60,000 nt of DNA from Bolinopsis microptera (Eukaryota; Ctenophora; Tentaculata; Lobata; Bolinopsidae): assembly GCF_026151205.1 (NCBI RefSeq), contig NC_087077.1:6722483-6782482 (forward strand), read 5' to 3'. Numbering within the stretch: position 1 is the first letter of the stretch; every line of letters starts with the position of its first letter. A model generated the notes under the pieces. That model had not been told where the DNA came from and ran no database searches. It saw only the letters and a program-made list of their open reading frames with translations. Both the position numbers and the translations under genes were made by a program. Positions 1-11,310 of this stretch are shown here, piece by piece.

Positions 1-80
1 ATTTCCTCGTGTTATGTTCAAAGTTTTGAAGTGTCATGTTGTCTTCAAATTATTTGTTACTAGAAACCCGCCGCTAGTCG

Positions 81-865
81 AAAGCTTTGTTCGAGGAAAT
101 TTTAAGCATCAGTTATGTTTTAATTTCTCTTCATCATATAGCCCCAAAACAATACTTTTTACCGCATCAAAAAATTTCAATCACAACCAAAGTTATAAAT
201 ATATATAGGTATTTATCGGTCATCGCTAGTCAATGGTCAAACAATCCAACAAATATGCTTTAGTTCCCGAACCCTGCTTCACTGAAAATATATGAATTAC
301 ACATTTGAATCATTTCGGTAAATGTCAGGTCCCTCATCGTCTCATTTGATAGATCTGTTCAAATTGAAGTTTTTACGTATGAAAGAATTGTGATAAATAA
401 AAAAGGAAATTTGTGCTGAATGAAATTGGTAAAATGACATAATCTATCAAATGACTTTAGATCCTAAATCAAATAGGTTAATAAATGGATATTTACGTAG
501 GTTGACAAAACGTTAATTCAAAATTATTATCATTATATGAAATTATTATATGAAAATTGATTGCTATGAAAATAAGTAATAGCTAGTTATGAAGACAATC
601 CTTGAACACGGGATTCTTTGCAATATTGCCCCGACTTGACAGCACCAAGATATCCTTAGGATCGTGTGTTCTTGACAAAGCTTTGTTCGAGGAAATTTTA
701 AAAATCAGTTATGTTTTAATTTCTCTTCATCATATAGCTCTGTTATACTGTAGACATAATGGAATTTATCTAACAATGGCGACAGCGTTGTTAGTATTCG
801 GATTCCCAAAACGATACTTTTTACCGCATCAAAAAATACCAATCACAACCAAAGTTATGAATATA
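81..865. repeat. Pair of diverged direct repeats
   Basis: A block at 81-204 recurs at 678-862 with small changes. Shared landmarks are AAAGCTTTGTTCGAGGAAAT and, further on, ACTTTTTACCGCATCAAAAAAT. The second copy carries about 65 extra bases in its middle (roughly 741-807). Short open frames here are not conserved between the copies, so I read this as duplicated non-coding or mobile sequence. Confidence 0.6.
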
Positions 866-899
866 AGTCATAGTGTGAGCGTAAATGTGAGCTAGTTTT

Positions 900-2763
900 G
901 AAATTATGACGTAGCATACAGCATAACAACGCGCGTAGTTAAGATGTTTTTGCTCGCGCACGTGCATTTTAACGTTGCTACGCAACAGCGCAGTAAACCT
1001 TTGCTAAAATAACGACATTATTCTAACGGTTATTTTACCTCACTTCCGACGTTAATTATAAAAAATCTAAAGCCTAAATCAAAATTCTAAGAATGCTATA
1101 GCCTATTCCTATCCTTTTTCTACAACCCTGCTAAAAATGGCGAGGTTTCAACTCCATTTGCGAGCTGGGTTTGATTTCACCAGAGGGTCATTTTGAGGTC
1201 GATTTTCGGTGTTTTTTCTTCTATGTCCCCGTTGCCGGGGAAATTTCGTCAAGTTTAAATTATAGTATAGATATATAACATACTTTCAACGCTACTTTAT
1301 AAAGTAGTGTTGAAAGTATTAAAACAATGTTAATAAATAGGACAATAACGAAACTCTTTAGACTATACGAGTATATAACTCCATACCGAAGTGTGTTAGT
1401 GTAGATTAGTTCTCTGTTCTAACAGGTTCGTAGTTAACACGGTATTAATGTATTATACAATTGCAGCTTCTGTTTTTCTCAACTAATCACACTGGGTGTT
1501 TAGATGCGACAATATCACCACGTTACCCCTCCCCCCCCCCCCCCCCCCTCCTCACCACGTTTTAGTTGTATAATTAATATCAGCGCAGTTACAGTTCTAA
1601 AGCAAAGCATATTAATTTCCTTGAGGAGGTAGTTATGGTACTTTATATTCGTTAATATTACGGACAATATTTGCAAAATTCAAGTCCCTTATTACTGCAC
1701 AGGAACTTATCCTCAAACAAAAGTTCACATGTCTGTAAAATTAAGAGCTAGACATTAGACATGTGTTATTGAGACATGTGTTCAGTAACTACCTACCACT
1801 ACACTACCTACCACCTTGCCTACTTTCTTACTAAGTGTCTTAGTAAGCATGCAGAACTAACTAGTTGAACTCTCTGTTAAAACGTACTCCGTACACTGTA
1901 ACTGTAACTGTGATAAGCAAGACCTTGTATGTGGCGATATAATAATACCTATCACAGCATTGATTGAGAGCACAACTAAATGCGTGTGTGCATGATGATT
2001 TCAGCTTTCACTCCGAGTTTACCTTCATTAGTGAGTTTAACTTTGAAATAGTCTGTGCAGTTTGCACTGCTACAATATGTGTTCTCGTCAGCTAAGACAA
2101 CACTGCTGCTACATTTTACCAAGGTTTTACCATCCACTATTCTTAGAGAACGGCAATCTCTGCAGCCTTGAGTTTAGGTCAGTTGTCGACTGAAAAACAA
2201 TTATTATGTGTTAATTTTAACACGATAAAAAGTTAATTTGTAAGATTACGCACCTGGTTCTACTTACTACAACCCCTACGGAGGTATTATACAGGGGTAT
2301 TATAATATAGGGGTCCTCTTCATGCAGTACCGCTAACAAGCTGCTAACTTACCAGAACTGCAGTCTCAATTATCATACTAATATTAAATTAAGGGTCACA
2401 CCCCTATATTAGTTTGATATTAATTTATTATTATTATTTCATATTATTAAATACTTAGCGAATGGGTTTGGAATAAACGGGTTATTGTTATGTTATTTAA
2501 TAGTTTAATTACAAACAGATCTATCTTAAATTATAATAATTGTTATAATTTACGGTAACTGGGATTTTGAGACCCGTTGTTATCTTCAAGTTCAGTAAAA
2601 TCTCGATTTATTTCTGCAAATTACATTTGGAATCTTCGCGGACGAGAAATTGGTTTAGTTGTTTCAAGACAATTTCTGATTTTTTCTAAATAGACTCAGC
2701 GATGACAATGTTCTAATAGTAATAAAGTTTAATAGATCAATCACGTATCGACATTTCTACGTT
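900..2763. other. No gene seen; AT-rich intergenic stretch
   Basis: No coding segment, RNA gene or transposon terminus was recognised. It contains an imperfect 40-bp palindrome at about 1280-1319 (arms ATACTTTCAAC and GTTGAAAGTAT) and an 18-base C run at 1531-1548. Confidence 0.5.
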
Positions 2764-2820
2764 ATACTGATACATTTATTGAATATGAGTATTACTCATA
2801 TTCAATAAATGTATCAGTAT
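2764..2820. repeat. 57-bp near-perfect palindrome
   Basis: Left arm 2764-2791 begins ATACTGATACATTTATTGAA. Right arm 2793-2820 is its exact reverse complement, with a single T between them. It would extrude as a 28-bp hairpin. It lies 25 bp upstream of a foldback element terminus (2846). Confidence 0.85.
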
Positions 2821-2845
2821 GTGATCTATAAGTAATAAGTATATA

Positions 2846-3155
2846 CAGGGTGGCCCTGGGCCCAGAAGTAACTGCCCATAGGCAACCCTTTAATAACTCA
2901 TGTAATTCTTCTTAGAATTGCACAGAAATTTCAGAGATATGGGTAAAACTTAGATTTCCTGAAAGTTTCGTCAAATTTAGTTAATTACAGTGGGTGTGGC
3001 ACGCCACTCCCTCTTTTTCACTATTGTCACCATAAAATGAGATCACGCTTTCAGCTAGGAACTTCAAAGTTTCTAGACACATTTGGTTTGATAATTGAAG
3101 TGCTCTCCCAAAATTTCAAGTTGGTTGTTCACAATTTAACCGAGTTATGACCCTT
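2846..3155. mobile_element. Foldback family P, left arm (copy 1)
   Basis: It begins CAGGGTGGCCC after a TATA-rich flank. The same start occurs at 53258 and 59450. The arm reads on to about 3150 (GAGTTATGA), where the loop sequence CCCTTTTAAG begins. The reverse complement of this arm is found at 59769-60000, which shows that the family is a foldback. The matching right arm is absent here. Confidence 0.7.
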
Positions 3156-3159
3156 TTAA

Positions 3160-4528
3160 GGGGGGGGGCCAATGGATATTTTTTTGTTAAACTTGATTTC
3201 GAGATAGTAGTTGACCAACAAACTAAGACCAGTGACCAAACTTTTGAGGGGGTCCCAGACCCCAACCGCCAAACGGTGCGCGCAGGGCAGCCACGCCCAT
3301 ATTTGGTCCAAATTAGGCCCAATTTAGCCAAATACCCTGAACATGCCCAAAACCAAGGTTTATGGTGCTCTTCTTGTAGCTAGTGGTCTCCTGAACTCGT
3401 ATATGAAATTTCATCAAGATTGGACGAAAAATGACTGAGTTATGAGCCAAAAACCATATGCCCATATTTGGGCATACGCACCAAATTTGGTAGATTTCGG
3501 CCCATAAATTGGTCAAATATCAATATTTTTGAATGAAACTTACTTTATATGAAAGGTAAGCCTAAACTACATATTATCTGTAAGTTATAGCTTTATATCT
3601 GTTTAAATGTGGATACTAAGGCGAAAAAACCACAAAAAATGAACTAAATTGCCCATATCTCGGTTCGCGATATTTGCGGAATTGATCTCATTAAAATTGT
3701 AACAACTCAATCAGTTTTCAAAATTTTTGCATGAAATTTTCGAAATCGACTCGAAATTGCATTTCCACCTTATTTTAAATACGGATTTTTGATTTAGGCC
3801 TCCAAAAAAATTTGGCGGCCAAATTCCAAAATTATCTCACAAAAATTCAGAATTTGGCCGCCAAATTTTTTTGGAGGCCTAAATCAAAAATCCGTATTTA
3901 AAATAAGGTGGAAATGCGATTTCGAGTCGATTCCGAAAATTTCATGCAAAAATTTTGAAAACTGATTGAGTTGTTACAATTTTAATGAGATCAATTCCGC
4001 AAATATCGCGAACCGAGATATGGGCAATTTAGTTCATTTTTTGTGGTTTTTTCGCCTTAGTATCCACATTTAAACAGATATAAAGCTATAACTTACAGAT
4101 AATATGTAGTTTAGGCTTACCTTTCATATAAAGTGAGTTTCATTAAAAATATTGATATTTGACCAATTTATGGGACGAAATCTACCAAATTTGGTGCGTA
4201 TGCCCAAATATGGGCATATGGTTTTTGGCTCATAACTCAGTCATTTTTTGTCCAATCTTGATGAAATTTCATATACGAGTTCAGGATACCACTAGCTACA
4301 AGTAGAGCACCATAAACCTTGGTTTTGGGCATGTTCAGGGTATTTGGCTAAATTTGGCCTAATTTGGACCAAATATGGGCGTGGCTGCCATGCGCGCACC
4401 GTTTGGCGGTTGGGGTCCGGGACCCCCTCAAAAGTTCGGTCACTGGTCTTAGTTTGTTGGTCAATTGCTATCTCGAAATCAAGTTTCACAAAAAAATACC
4501 CATTGGCCCCCCCCCCCCCCCCCCCCCC
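3160..4528. mobile_element. 1.37-kb G/C-capped foldback element, flanked by TTAA
   Basis: Two arms of about 670 bp are inverted copies meeting near 3825-3850 (AAATTTGGCGGCCAAATTC and its complement). The left end is a 9-base G run then CCAATGG. The right end is CCATTGG-type sequence followed by a 22-base C run. TTAA sits on both sides (3156-3159 and 4529-4532), as in TTAA-targeting (piggyBac-type) insertion. It interrupts the terminal repeat of the next element. Open frames on both strands mirror each other and are not taken as genes. Confidence 0.8.
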
Positions 4529-4832
4529 TTAAGATCTTGCAGATACGTGATCCAGCACTTAATCAGTGATATCTTCACTCAATCAATGCCCTGATTGGTT
4601 GGAGACTGCTTATAGGACAGCGACCGAAGCGCTATAACGCAAATTTCTTCGGTTTTAAGGAACGTCACTATCAGTATTCACTCAAAGTGATCAGATTGTC
4701 ATCCACCAACATGCTCGTTACCGCCTAATGAGGCTCATTGTTGCTCGCTAGCGAATAGCTCCCGATGAAGAGATTACTGATTGGGTGACGAAATCACTGA
4801 TTGGATCACGTATCTGCAATATCTTAAAAGGG
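4529..4832. mobile_element. MITE-like element N (loop of family P)
   Basis: Inverted ends carry GCAGATACGTGATCC near 4540 and GGATCACGTATCTGC near 4803. The right end is TCTTAAAAGGG. Its left end, CCCTTTTAAG, lies at 3151, on the other side of the 1.37-kb foldback, so that foldback inserted into it. A second copy is at 59510-59768, again in the middle of a family P element. N is therefore best seen as the loop of P rather than an independent insertion. Confidence 0.7.
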
Positions 4833-5414
4833 TTTTATTCAGAAAAAAATTCTAAAATTTCCTTGAATTAATCATCGATTGAGACTCAATAACACTACAC
4901 GACTTAATCAGAAATTAGTTGGTTAAGGTGCCTAACAGCCTATGGTAGGTTAGTTGCTCGGCTCTATTAGTACTGATCCTATAATCATCCTATAATGGTA
5001 AAGAAGTTACAGTTATAATTCCTTGAGTATAAATCATGATAAGTCTGACGACATTTATATATTTATATTAGTCCATAGTTAGTTGTGAAGATGTTCATAT
5101 TATGATACATAAATATGATAAATAAATATGTGTTAATGATACATAGTATATTTATGCTCGTTTGATAACTTATATTTCTCTGACTGATAAAAGTTCGTCA
5201 GATATGGTGTCTCACTCTAGGTGAGCCCATTAACCGTGGTATCTGCACTTCTGCAGCGACGAAAGCCTCGAATGAGTATACTTATAGTTACAGTGTCAGT
5301 ATTTACTATCTGCAAAGTTATGAGACAATAGACATCGTGATGTTATGTATACTGCTCAGTGCTCCCCCGCTACTGCTTGTATTTTACAATCTGTCCCAAA
5401 TTTTGACTTGAATT
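4833..5414. other. No gene seen
   Basis: AT-rich sequence with no recognised exon, RNA gene or repeat terminus. Confidence 0.4.
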
Positions 5415-5982
5415 TGACACGATTGAGGTGCTGGAAGTTTGATTTCGGTCGGAGGAAGCCCAGAGCAGAAAGCTTAACAAAACAAAAAGTTGTATTTTCA
5501 AAATGCTGTCCCATTTGCCAAATATGAAATTTTCTGAACACAAATTTGACAGATTGGATGAAATTTTTATTTCAGAAACCAATTAGTCAGTTTATTGATG
5601 ATGCAATGAAACCAAATCGAGGTACCGGGAGTCAAAATCCCGAATAAAATTGCAAAATCGTATTGTCCCAATCTCTGTCCCATTTTCAGTTTTTGAAGAT
5701 GAAATTTCAAGAACCGAAATTTTACAGTTTTGACTGATTTGTTCACCCGCAACCAATTAGTAAGTCAACTATAGATGGCATATGACACAATTGAGGTGCT
5801 GGAAGTTTGATTTCAATCGGAAGAAGCCTACAGCAGAAAGCGTAACAAAACGAAAAGTTGTATTTTTAAAATGCTGTCCCATTTTCAAATATGAAATTTT
5901 CTGAACACAAATTTGACAGATTGGATGAACTTTTTACCCAGAAACCAATTAGTCAATTAATTGATGATGGTATGAAACCAAA
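5415..5982. repeat. Direct repeat of about 200 bp, two or three copies
   Basis: 5415-5622 recurs at 5783-5982 with about 90 percent identity by eye (GAGGTGCTGGAAGTTTGATT ... AATTTGACAGATTGGATGAA). A more diverged third unit seems to lie between them (about 5650-5765). Short frames in the copies disagree on stops, so no gene is called. Confidence 0.6.
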
Positions 5983-7246
5983 TTACTGGAAGTCAAAACT
6001 AATCACCATTCCTCGTCTTTATATCAGGATCCTACACACCAGCAGTCTGCAGTGTGAAAGTAACCCCTGCCCTTATTTTAGAGAACTAGGATACAGAGTA
6101 ATATCCTGCCAGTGTGAGATTGTATCATTAGTCAGGTCCAGTGTCATGTAGACTGTTTAGCTGTAGAGAGAGAGAGGGGGGTCGGGCTAGCATTGTAAAG
6201 ATGGTAAGCTGCCCCCCCCCCCCCCCCCCCTGTGAGAGAGTGCAGTGTATTGATACGCCTCTAGTGTGGGGGGGGGGGCAGCCTCTATTGTAATCTCAGT
6301 AACGATTTATAAACCAGTAAATAGTAATGATATGATTATTATTAAGTTTGTTTGCTTACACCTGAAGGAGGTAATTAACTGTAAACTTACTGTACTCACA
6401 CACACACACATGCCATTAACCCGCTAATCATTCAATCACGTGTAGTAGTAATAGTCACGTTTAGTAGTAATAGTCGTATTACAGATCACCAGAGTATAAG
6501 ATCTTCATCCACGTAGTTTTTACAAAGATAATTGAAAAAAATGTAATCGTCATTACCCGGTCCATATTACGGGTTTTGAGTTTCTTTTGTTCAGTCTTAT
6601 ATGTTTAATCAGTGTATTCAGTGTAAATCTATCATTTAATTAATGATAGATTTCCAATATTCCCTAATAGTTAATACGATACCTCATCGCATTATGTGAT
6701 CACTTCTAAATCTAATGAAATGAGCAGGTTCACATTCTAACAATAAGCCCAGAAAACTAATGACCTATTATGACACGCGTAGTGGTCTGGGTCTGGAACT
6801 GGGTGTACAGTGTACACTGTACACTTGGGAGAGAGAGAGCCATACTCAGCTATTATTATCACCCAGCTTACTGGTCCATGATCAGTTTAGCGCACAACAG
6901 ACCTGTATTGCTGCTGTTTAGTCCCTATATTTGACAACAGACCTGCATTGCTGCTGTTTAGTCCCTATATTTGAATGTAGTGTTGTTATCGCTAGTCCCG
7001 CTATTGCAGCCAGCAGCTATTGTATATTAAAGTCACTATTGTGACGGTACATTAGAACTAGACAGAAACTAAGTGTGAAGGGCCTGAACGGAACCCCTCG
7101 GTTTCAGTTCCTTGTTTAACACTGCCGTACAGCAAGGACATCCACCGGGTTCTCCAAGGTTCTATAGGAGCTGCACTGTCGTGTATAATAGTGACCTACC
7201 TATAAGAATGTGACCTTCTCTTCCACCCGTCATTAGGTCTCCCATA
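5983..7246. other. No gene seen; homopolymer runs and a 40-bp duplication
   Basis: It contains a 19-base C run at 6212-6230, a G run near 6268-6277 and a tandem duplication of about 40 bp at 6893-6975 (ACAGACCTG..TTGCTGCTG). A short palindrome near 6627-6654 has arms AATCTATCATT and AATGATAGATT. Confidence 0.45.
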
Positions 7247-7450
7247 TCACCTACAGATCACCTACAGATCACCTACATATCACTTACATATCACCTACAT
7301 ATCACCTACATATCACCCACATATCACCTACATATCACCTACATATCACCTACATATCACCTACATATCATCTACATAGCACCTACATATCACCTACATA
7401 TCACCTACATATTACGCACATATCACCTACATATCACCTACATATCACGC
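7247..7450. repeat. 11-bp minisatellite
   Basis: About 18 tandem copies of CACCTACATAT with few substitutions. Confidence 0.9.
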
Positions 7451-8232
7451 ACAGCTGCTCTCCCTTTAGCTGTCTGGGCCGCTATTTAGCGGGCAACACC
7501 ACCAAATTGTATAATGTACTCTAGTTAAACTGTTAAACTACAGTATAGTTTTGCTTGTTTTCTCTTTTGAGTTATTTGTTTGTATCTTATAACCGGACGT
7601 GGACTGTTTATAGTACTGAGCATATAGAGCAATTAGCTGGACTCATCCTGCTATTAATAGCCCTGGCTATTAGCCCTGTGCTACAGTACTCTATAACACA
7701 GACATCTCCGACAGACGGCTGTTTTGCTGGCTTTTACACACTCAGACTACAGCTCTACTGTGTTAAGTGTTAACCTCAGCTAGAATACAGATCACTGCAA
7801 TTAGATTAGCTCGTTTACTGGTATAAGGGTAGTTAGGATAATGTTAATGTCCGTTTCTATGGCGATGTTTTGTCCGACTCGTCACTGCGCGGTTCCTAGT
7901 AACCAGTAGCTGTATGTTTGCTCTATTGCAAGTTCTCACAGGCTTGTACGCTTTTACTCAGGTAACTACTAGTTGGTCGCTATTTGTGCTTTTGAGCTGG
8001 AGCCTGCTTTTGTCACTTATATCTCCGCTCAGTTCAGTTATTTTTTATTTCTTTTTCGGCTCATTGTAATATTATGGTGTTCGGCTGTAACTGTAGGGAA
8101 CCTTAACACACTCACAGTATTGATAATTTAGTGACAACTTAAATCCCACCATGGATTCAAATTAAAAAGATTATACACTATACAATATACGATAGTAATT
8201 CAGTTAAACGAAAATCATACCCATAGAGTAGA
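7451..8232. other. No gene seen
   Basis: No convincing exon. A 72-codon open frame at 7555-7773 has no recognisable domain and no start context that favours it. Confidence 0.4.
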
Positions 8233-8606
8233 ACGCTCAGAAAGGCTGATACACGCATGTATAAAGCTTAGAAAGGCTGATACATACATGTATAACGCTA
8301 AGATAGGCTGATACACGCATGTATAAAGCTTAGAAAGGCTGATACATACATGTATAACGCTAAGATAGGCTGATACACGCATGTATAAAGCTTAGAAAGA
8401 TAGGCTGATACACGCATGTATAAAGCTTAGAAAGGCTGATACATACATGTATAACGCTAAGATAGGCTGATACACGCATGTATAAAGCTTAGAAAGGCTG
8501 ATACACGCATGTATAAAGCTTAGAAAGGCTGATACACGCATGTATAACGCTCAGAAAGGCTGATACACGCATGTATAAAGCTTAGAAAGGCTGATACATA
8601 CATGTT
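8233..8606. repeat. 31-bp minisatellite with two alternating variants
   Basis: About 12 copies of a 31-bp unit. Two versions (GATACACGCATGTATAAAGC and GATACATACATGTATAACGC types) alternate through part of the array, giving a 62-bp higher-order period. Each unit contains a CATGTAT core. Confidence 0.9.
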
Positions 8607-8664
8607 ATTGTTGTTGTTGCCCGGACGGTGCCGGTAGTTCTAATGACCAATTTACAAAAAAAGT

Positions 8665-9231
8665 TATCACAATGCTGGCAAGCATGACCGTGCCTCTTAT
8701 ATTCACAATACTATTTACCCTCTTTACTATTTACCCCCTTTACTATTTACCCCCTTTACTATTTACCCCCTTTACTATTTACCCCCTTTACTATTTACCC
8801 CCTTTATTATTTACCCCCTTTACTATTTACCGCCTTGACTTTTATACCCCCTTTACTAGTATACCCGTTTATTGTTTTTCAAGCATTAACAATCATCGAA
8901 AGTAGTTCAGCAGGTATATTTAAGTTCAAAACATTCTAATTTAATTTTAAATATGACAGGAATAAGAAATAGTTATGTGAAGGTTTTTGAGAAATTTGCG
9001 CAAAATACGCGCCAGCATGTTATACGAAATTCGGTAAAAAAACCCAAAATCGCCATATTCAGGTGCTTTAAAAACCATGTTAAAATTGTGTTAGAGATCT
9101 GAAATTTTGCAGGGCGTCTAGACGTTGACCAAATCGACTGTAAAAAAAGTTTCAAGTTTCAGGAGCATCGGGAAATGGGTTTTCTAGAACCCCTGTTTTA
9201 CGACAGATTGTCGGGACATACACAGATATAC
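8665..9231. mobile_element. Inverted repeat A, left arm, with 16-bp minisatellite
   Basis: It begins AATGCTGGCAAGCATGACCG and is matched in inverted orientation by 10785-11310, which ends CTTGCCAGCACTGTG. It includes a 16-bp tandem array (unit CTTTACTATTTACCCC, 8711-8834) matched by fewer inverted units at 11218-11260. The inner part (8973-9215) pairs with 10790-11040. Confidence 0.75.
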
Positions 9232-9745
9232 ATATTTGACCAAAACCCATAATCATGGGTAGAGTGGACCGCTGCCAGTGTCTCTCTTTCCCAAACAAAA
9301 GGAAATGATATTAATTTGATTGACCGTTCTCAAATGCAAAATGATACCGAGAATGAAATCGGTCGCTCGCTTTTCCCATTCATTTACAATTGTAATAGAT
9401 TAAGAAGAACTACCCAAAGGCAGCTGTACTCGGCAATAAAGATTTAATAAACTTCAGCTAATTCAATAAGTAATAACTACCACCCTTACCCCGAAATACT
9501 AGGTATCGACCCGAACGCAACCCAAAGAGATTTTTACAGCATCTGATTGATGTACCTAATCAATCGAAACCTATTACAATTCGTAAGCCGTGAATGAATG
9601 GGAAAAGCGAGCGACCGATTTCATTCTCGGTATCATTTTGCATTTGAGAACGGTCAATCAAATTAATATCATTTCCTTTTGTTTGGGAAAGAGAGACACT
9701 GGCAGCGGTCCACTCTACCCATGATTATGGGTTTTGGTCAAATAT
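9232..9745. mobile_element. Foldback element M, copy 1
   Basis: Its ends are ATATTTGACCAAAACCC and the exact complement GGGTTTTGGTCAAATAT. Arms of about 150 bp hold matching blocks such as GGACCGCTGCCAGTGTCTCT. Copy 2 is at 12356-12866. M copy 1 joins directly to arm B in the same way that copy 2 joins to arm B', so M-B behaves as one unit. Confidence 0.8.
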
Positions 9746-10770
9746 CATCTCTTTTTGATTATAATGTCAGGGTACTTTATAAAGTCGAAATATAAACTGA
9801 TATCTTCATTAATAAGGAGGAAGTTTCAACAATTTCGAAATTTTTCCTTTAAAAACATTTCCTTGTATTTAGGGAAGCATATCAGTCGATCACTGACTGA
9901 ATATGCCACTTAATACTCATTCAAGTTGGCATTAAATTCATTTATAATGACATTAAACTGTCGTGGCAAAGCAGAATTTGTTGGAAATCACGAATGAGCA
10001 AAATTCTCACCTTTCGCACGTGCAAATTTTTGAGCGGACGTTGCGTGCGCATCCAATATTGAATCGCCGTAAATTTTTGCATGATGGTGTTTTATATATA
10101 GCTTGATAAGCATGCAAAGTTTCAAAGTATTTCAAAAAGAACTGTAATCACAACGGCACTCTAAAGTTGACAGAAAATGACAAAAACAGCAATTTTCAGT
10201 GATTTTAGCAATTTTCTATCAATTTGGGCGTGTCCCCACGTGTGCAACTTTTCGATTTTTAACTTTAAAACTAGCCTAATGCACAATTTATACCTATAGG
10301 AAGCAGAACTGAGCTCCACAACCCAAGGCATGGCCCAACACCAGAGAATACTAAATCGCAAAATTGACGTTTTTATAAAATAATTCTTCAAAAAAGCACA
10401 AACTTCAATGACGAATATCTTTATGAAGGAGCAAGCTAGAAAAACTTTCCGGTAGATTTTCAGAATGCTTGAACAATTATCTAAGGTGAAAATTTCCTCA
10501 GATTTTGAATACAATTACTTTTTAATGGTGTAAAATCATTTTTAAAAGTTATTACTTTGTCAAAAATCAAGTTTTAAAAACGGTTAACTTGATGACGTCA
10601 TCAAGGGGTGTTCATGACGTCAAATAATTTGTTTATACAATGTAAACTAAAGTGTAAACAATTCTTTTCAAGACCTGTGGTCGGAAATGGCTGTATCTTT
10701 TATACTTTTGAATCTATGGACAATTAAATACAGGCTACAATTGACTGGCAAAGCGTCTATCCCTGAATAT
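9746..10770. mobile_element. Inverted repeat B, left arm
   Basis: About 1.0 kb matched in inverted orientation by 11310-12355. Matching blocks include ATAATGTCAGGGTACTTTAT at the outer end and GCAAAGCGTCTATCCCTGAA at the inner end. The frames at 10161-10514 (-) and 11593-11922 (+) are mirror images of one another from the two arms. Confidence 0.8.
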
Positions 10771-10784
10771 ATGTATGTATGTAT

Positions 10785-11310
10785 GTATCACGACAATCTG
10801 TCGTAAAACAGGGGTTCTAGAAAACCCACTTCCCGATGTTCCTGAAACCTGAAACTTTTTTTGCAGTCGATTTGGTCAACGTCTAGACGCTCTGAAAAAT
10901 TTCAGATCACTAACTCGATTTTAACATGGTTTTTAAGGCACCTGAATATGGCGATTTTGGGTTTTTTACCGAATTTCGTAAAACAGTGCTGGCGAGTATT
11001 TTATGCAAATTTCTTAAAAATCTCAACATAACTATTTTTATTCCTGTCATCTTTGACATCAAATTAGAATGTTTTGAACTAAAAATAAATCTGCTGAACG
11101 ACTTCCGATGAGTCTTAATGCCTGAAAAACTCCTGCCGGAGGCGGCGGCCTTGATCGGCCGCCGCCTCCGGCCGGAGTGCACGCTTCGCGTGCACGAAAG
11201 AGGCTTGTAACGTGTACCAAAGGGGGTATAATAGTAAAGGGGGTATAATAGTAAAGGGGTTACATAGTATACCCACAATAAATGCACCGGTCGTGCTTGC
11301 CAGCACTGTG
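10785..11310. mobile_element. Inverted repeat A, right arm (loop of the B foldback)
   Basis: Reverse complement of 8665-9215, with one extra GC-rich block absent from the left arm. That block holds two hairpins: a 15-bp stem at 11136-11150/11157-11171 and an 8-bp stem at 11177-11184/11188-11195. Confidence 0.75.

Noticed and set aside
7247-8850. CRISPR-like regular repeats
   Set aside because: The units are directly tandem with no unique spacers, in an animal genome.
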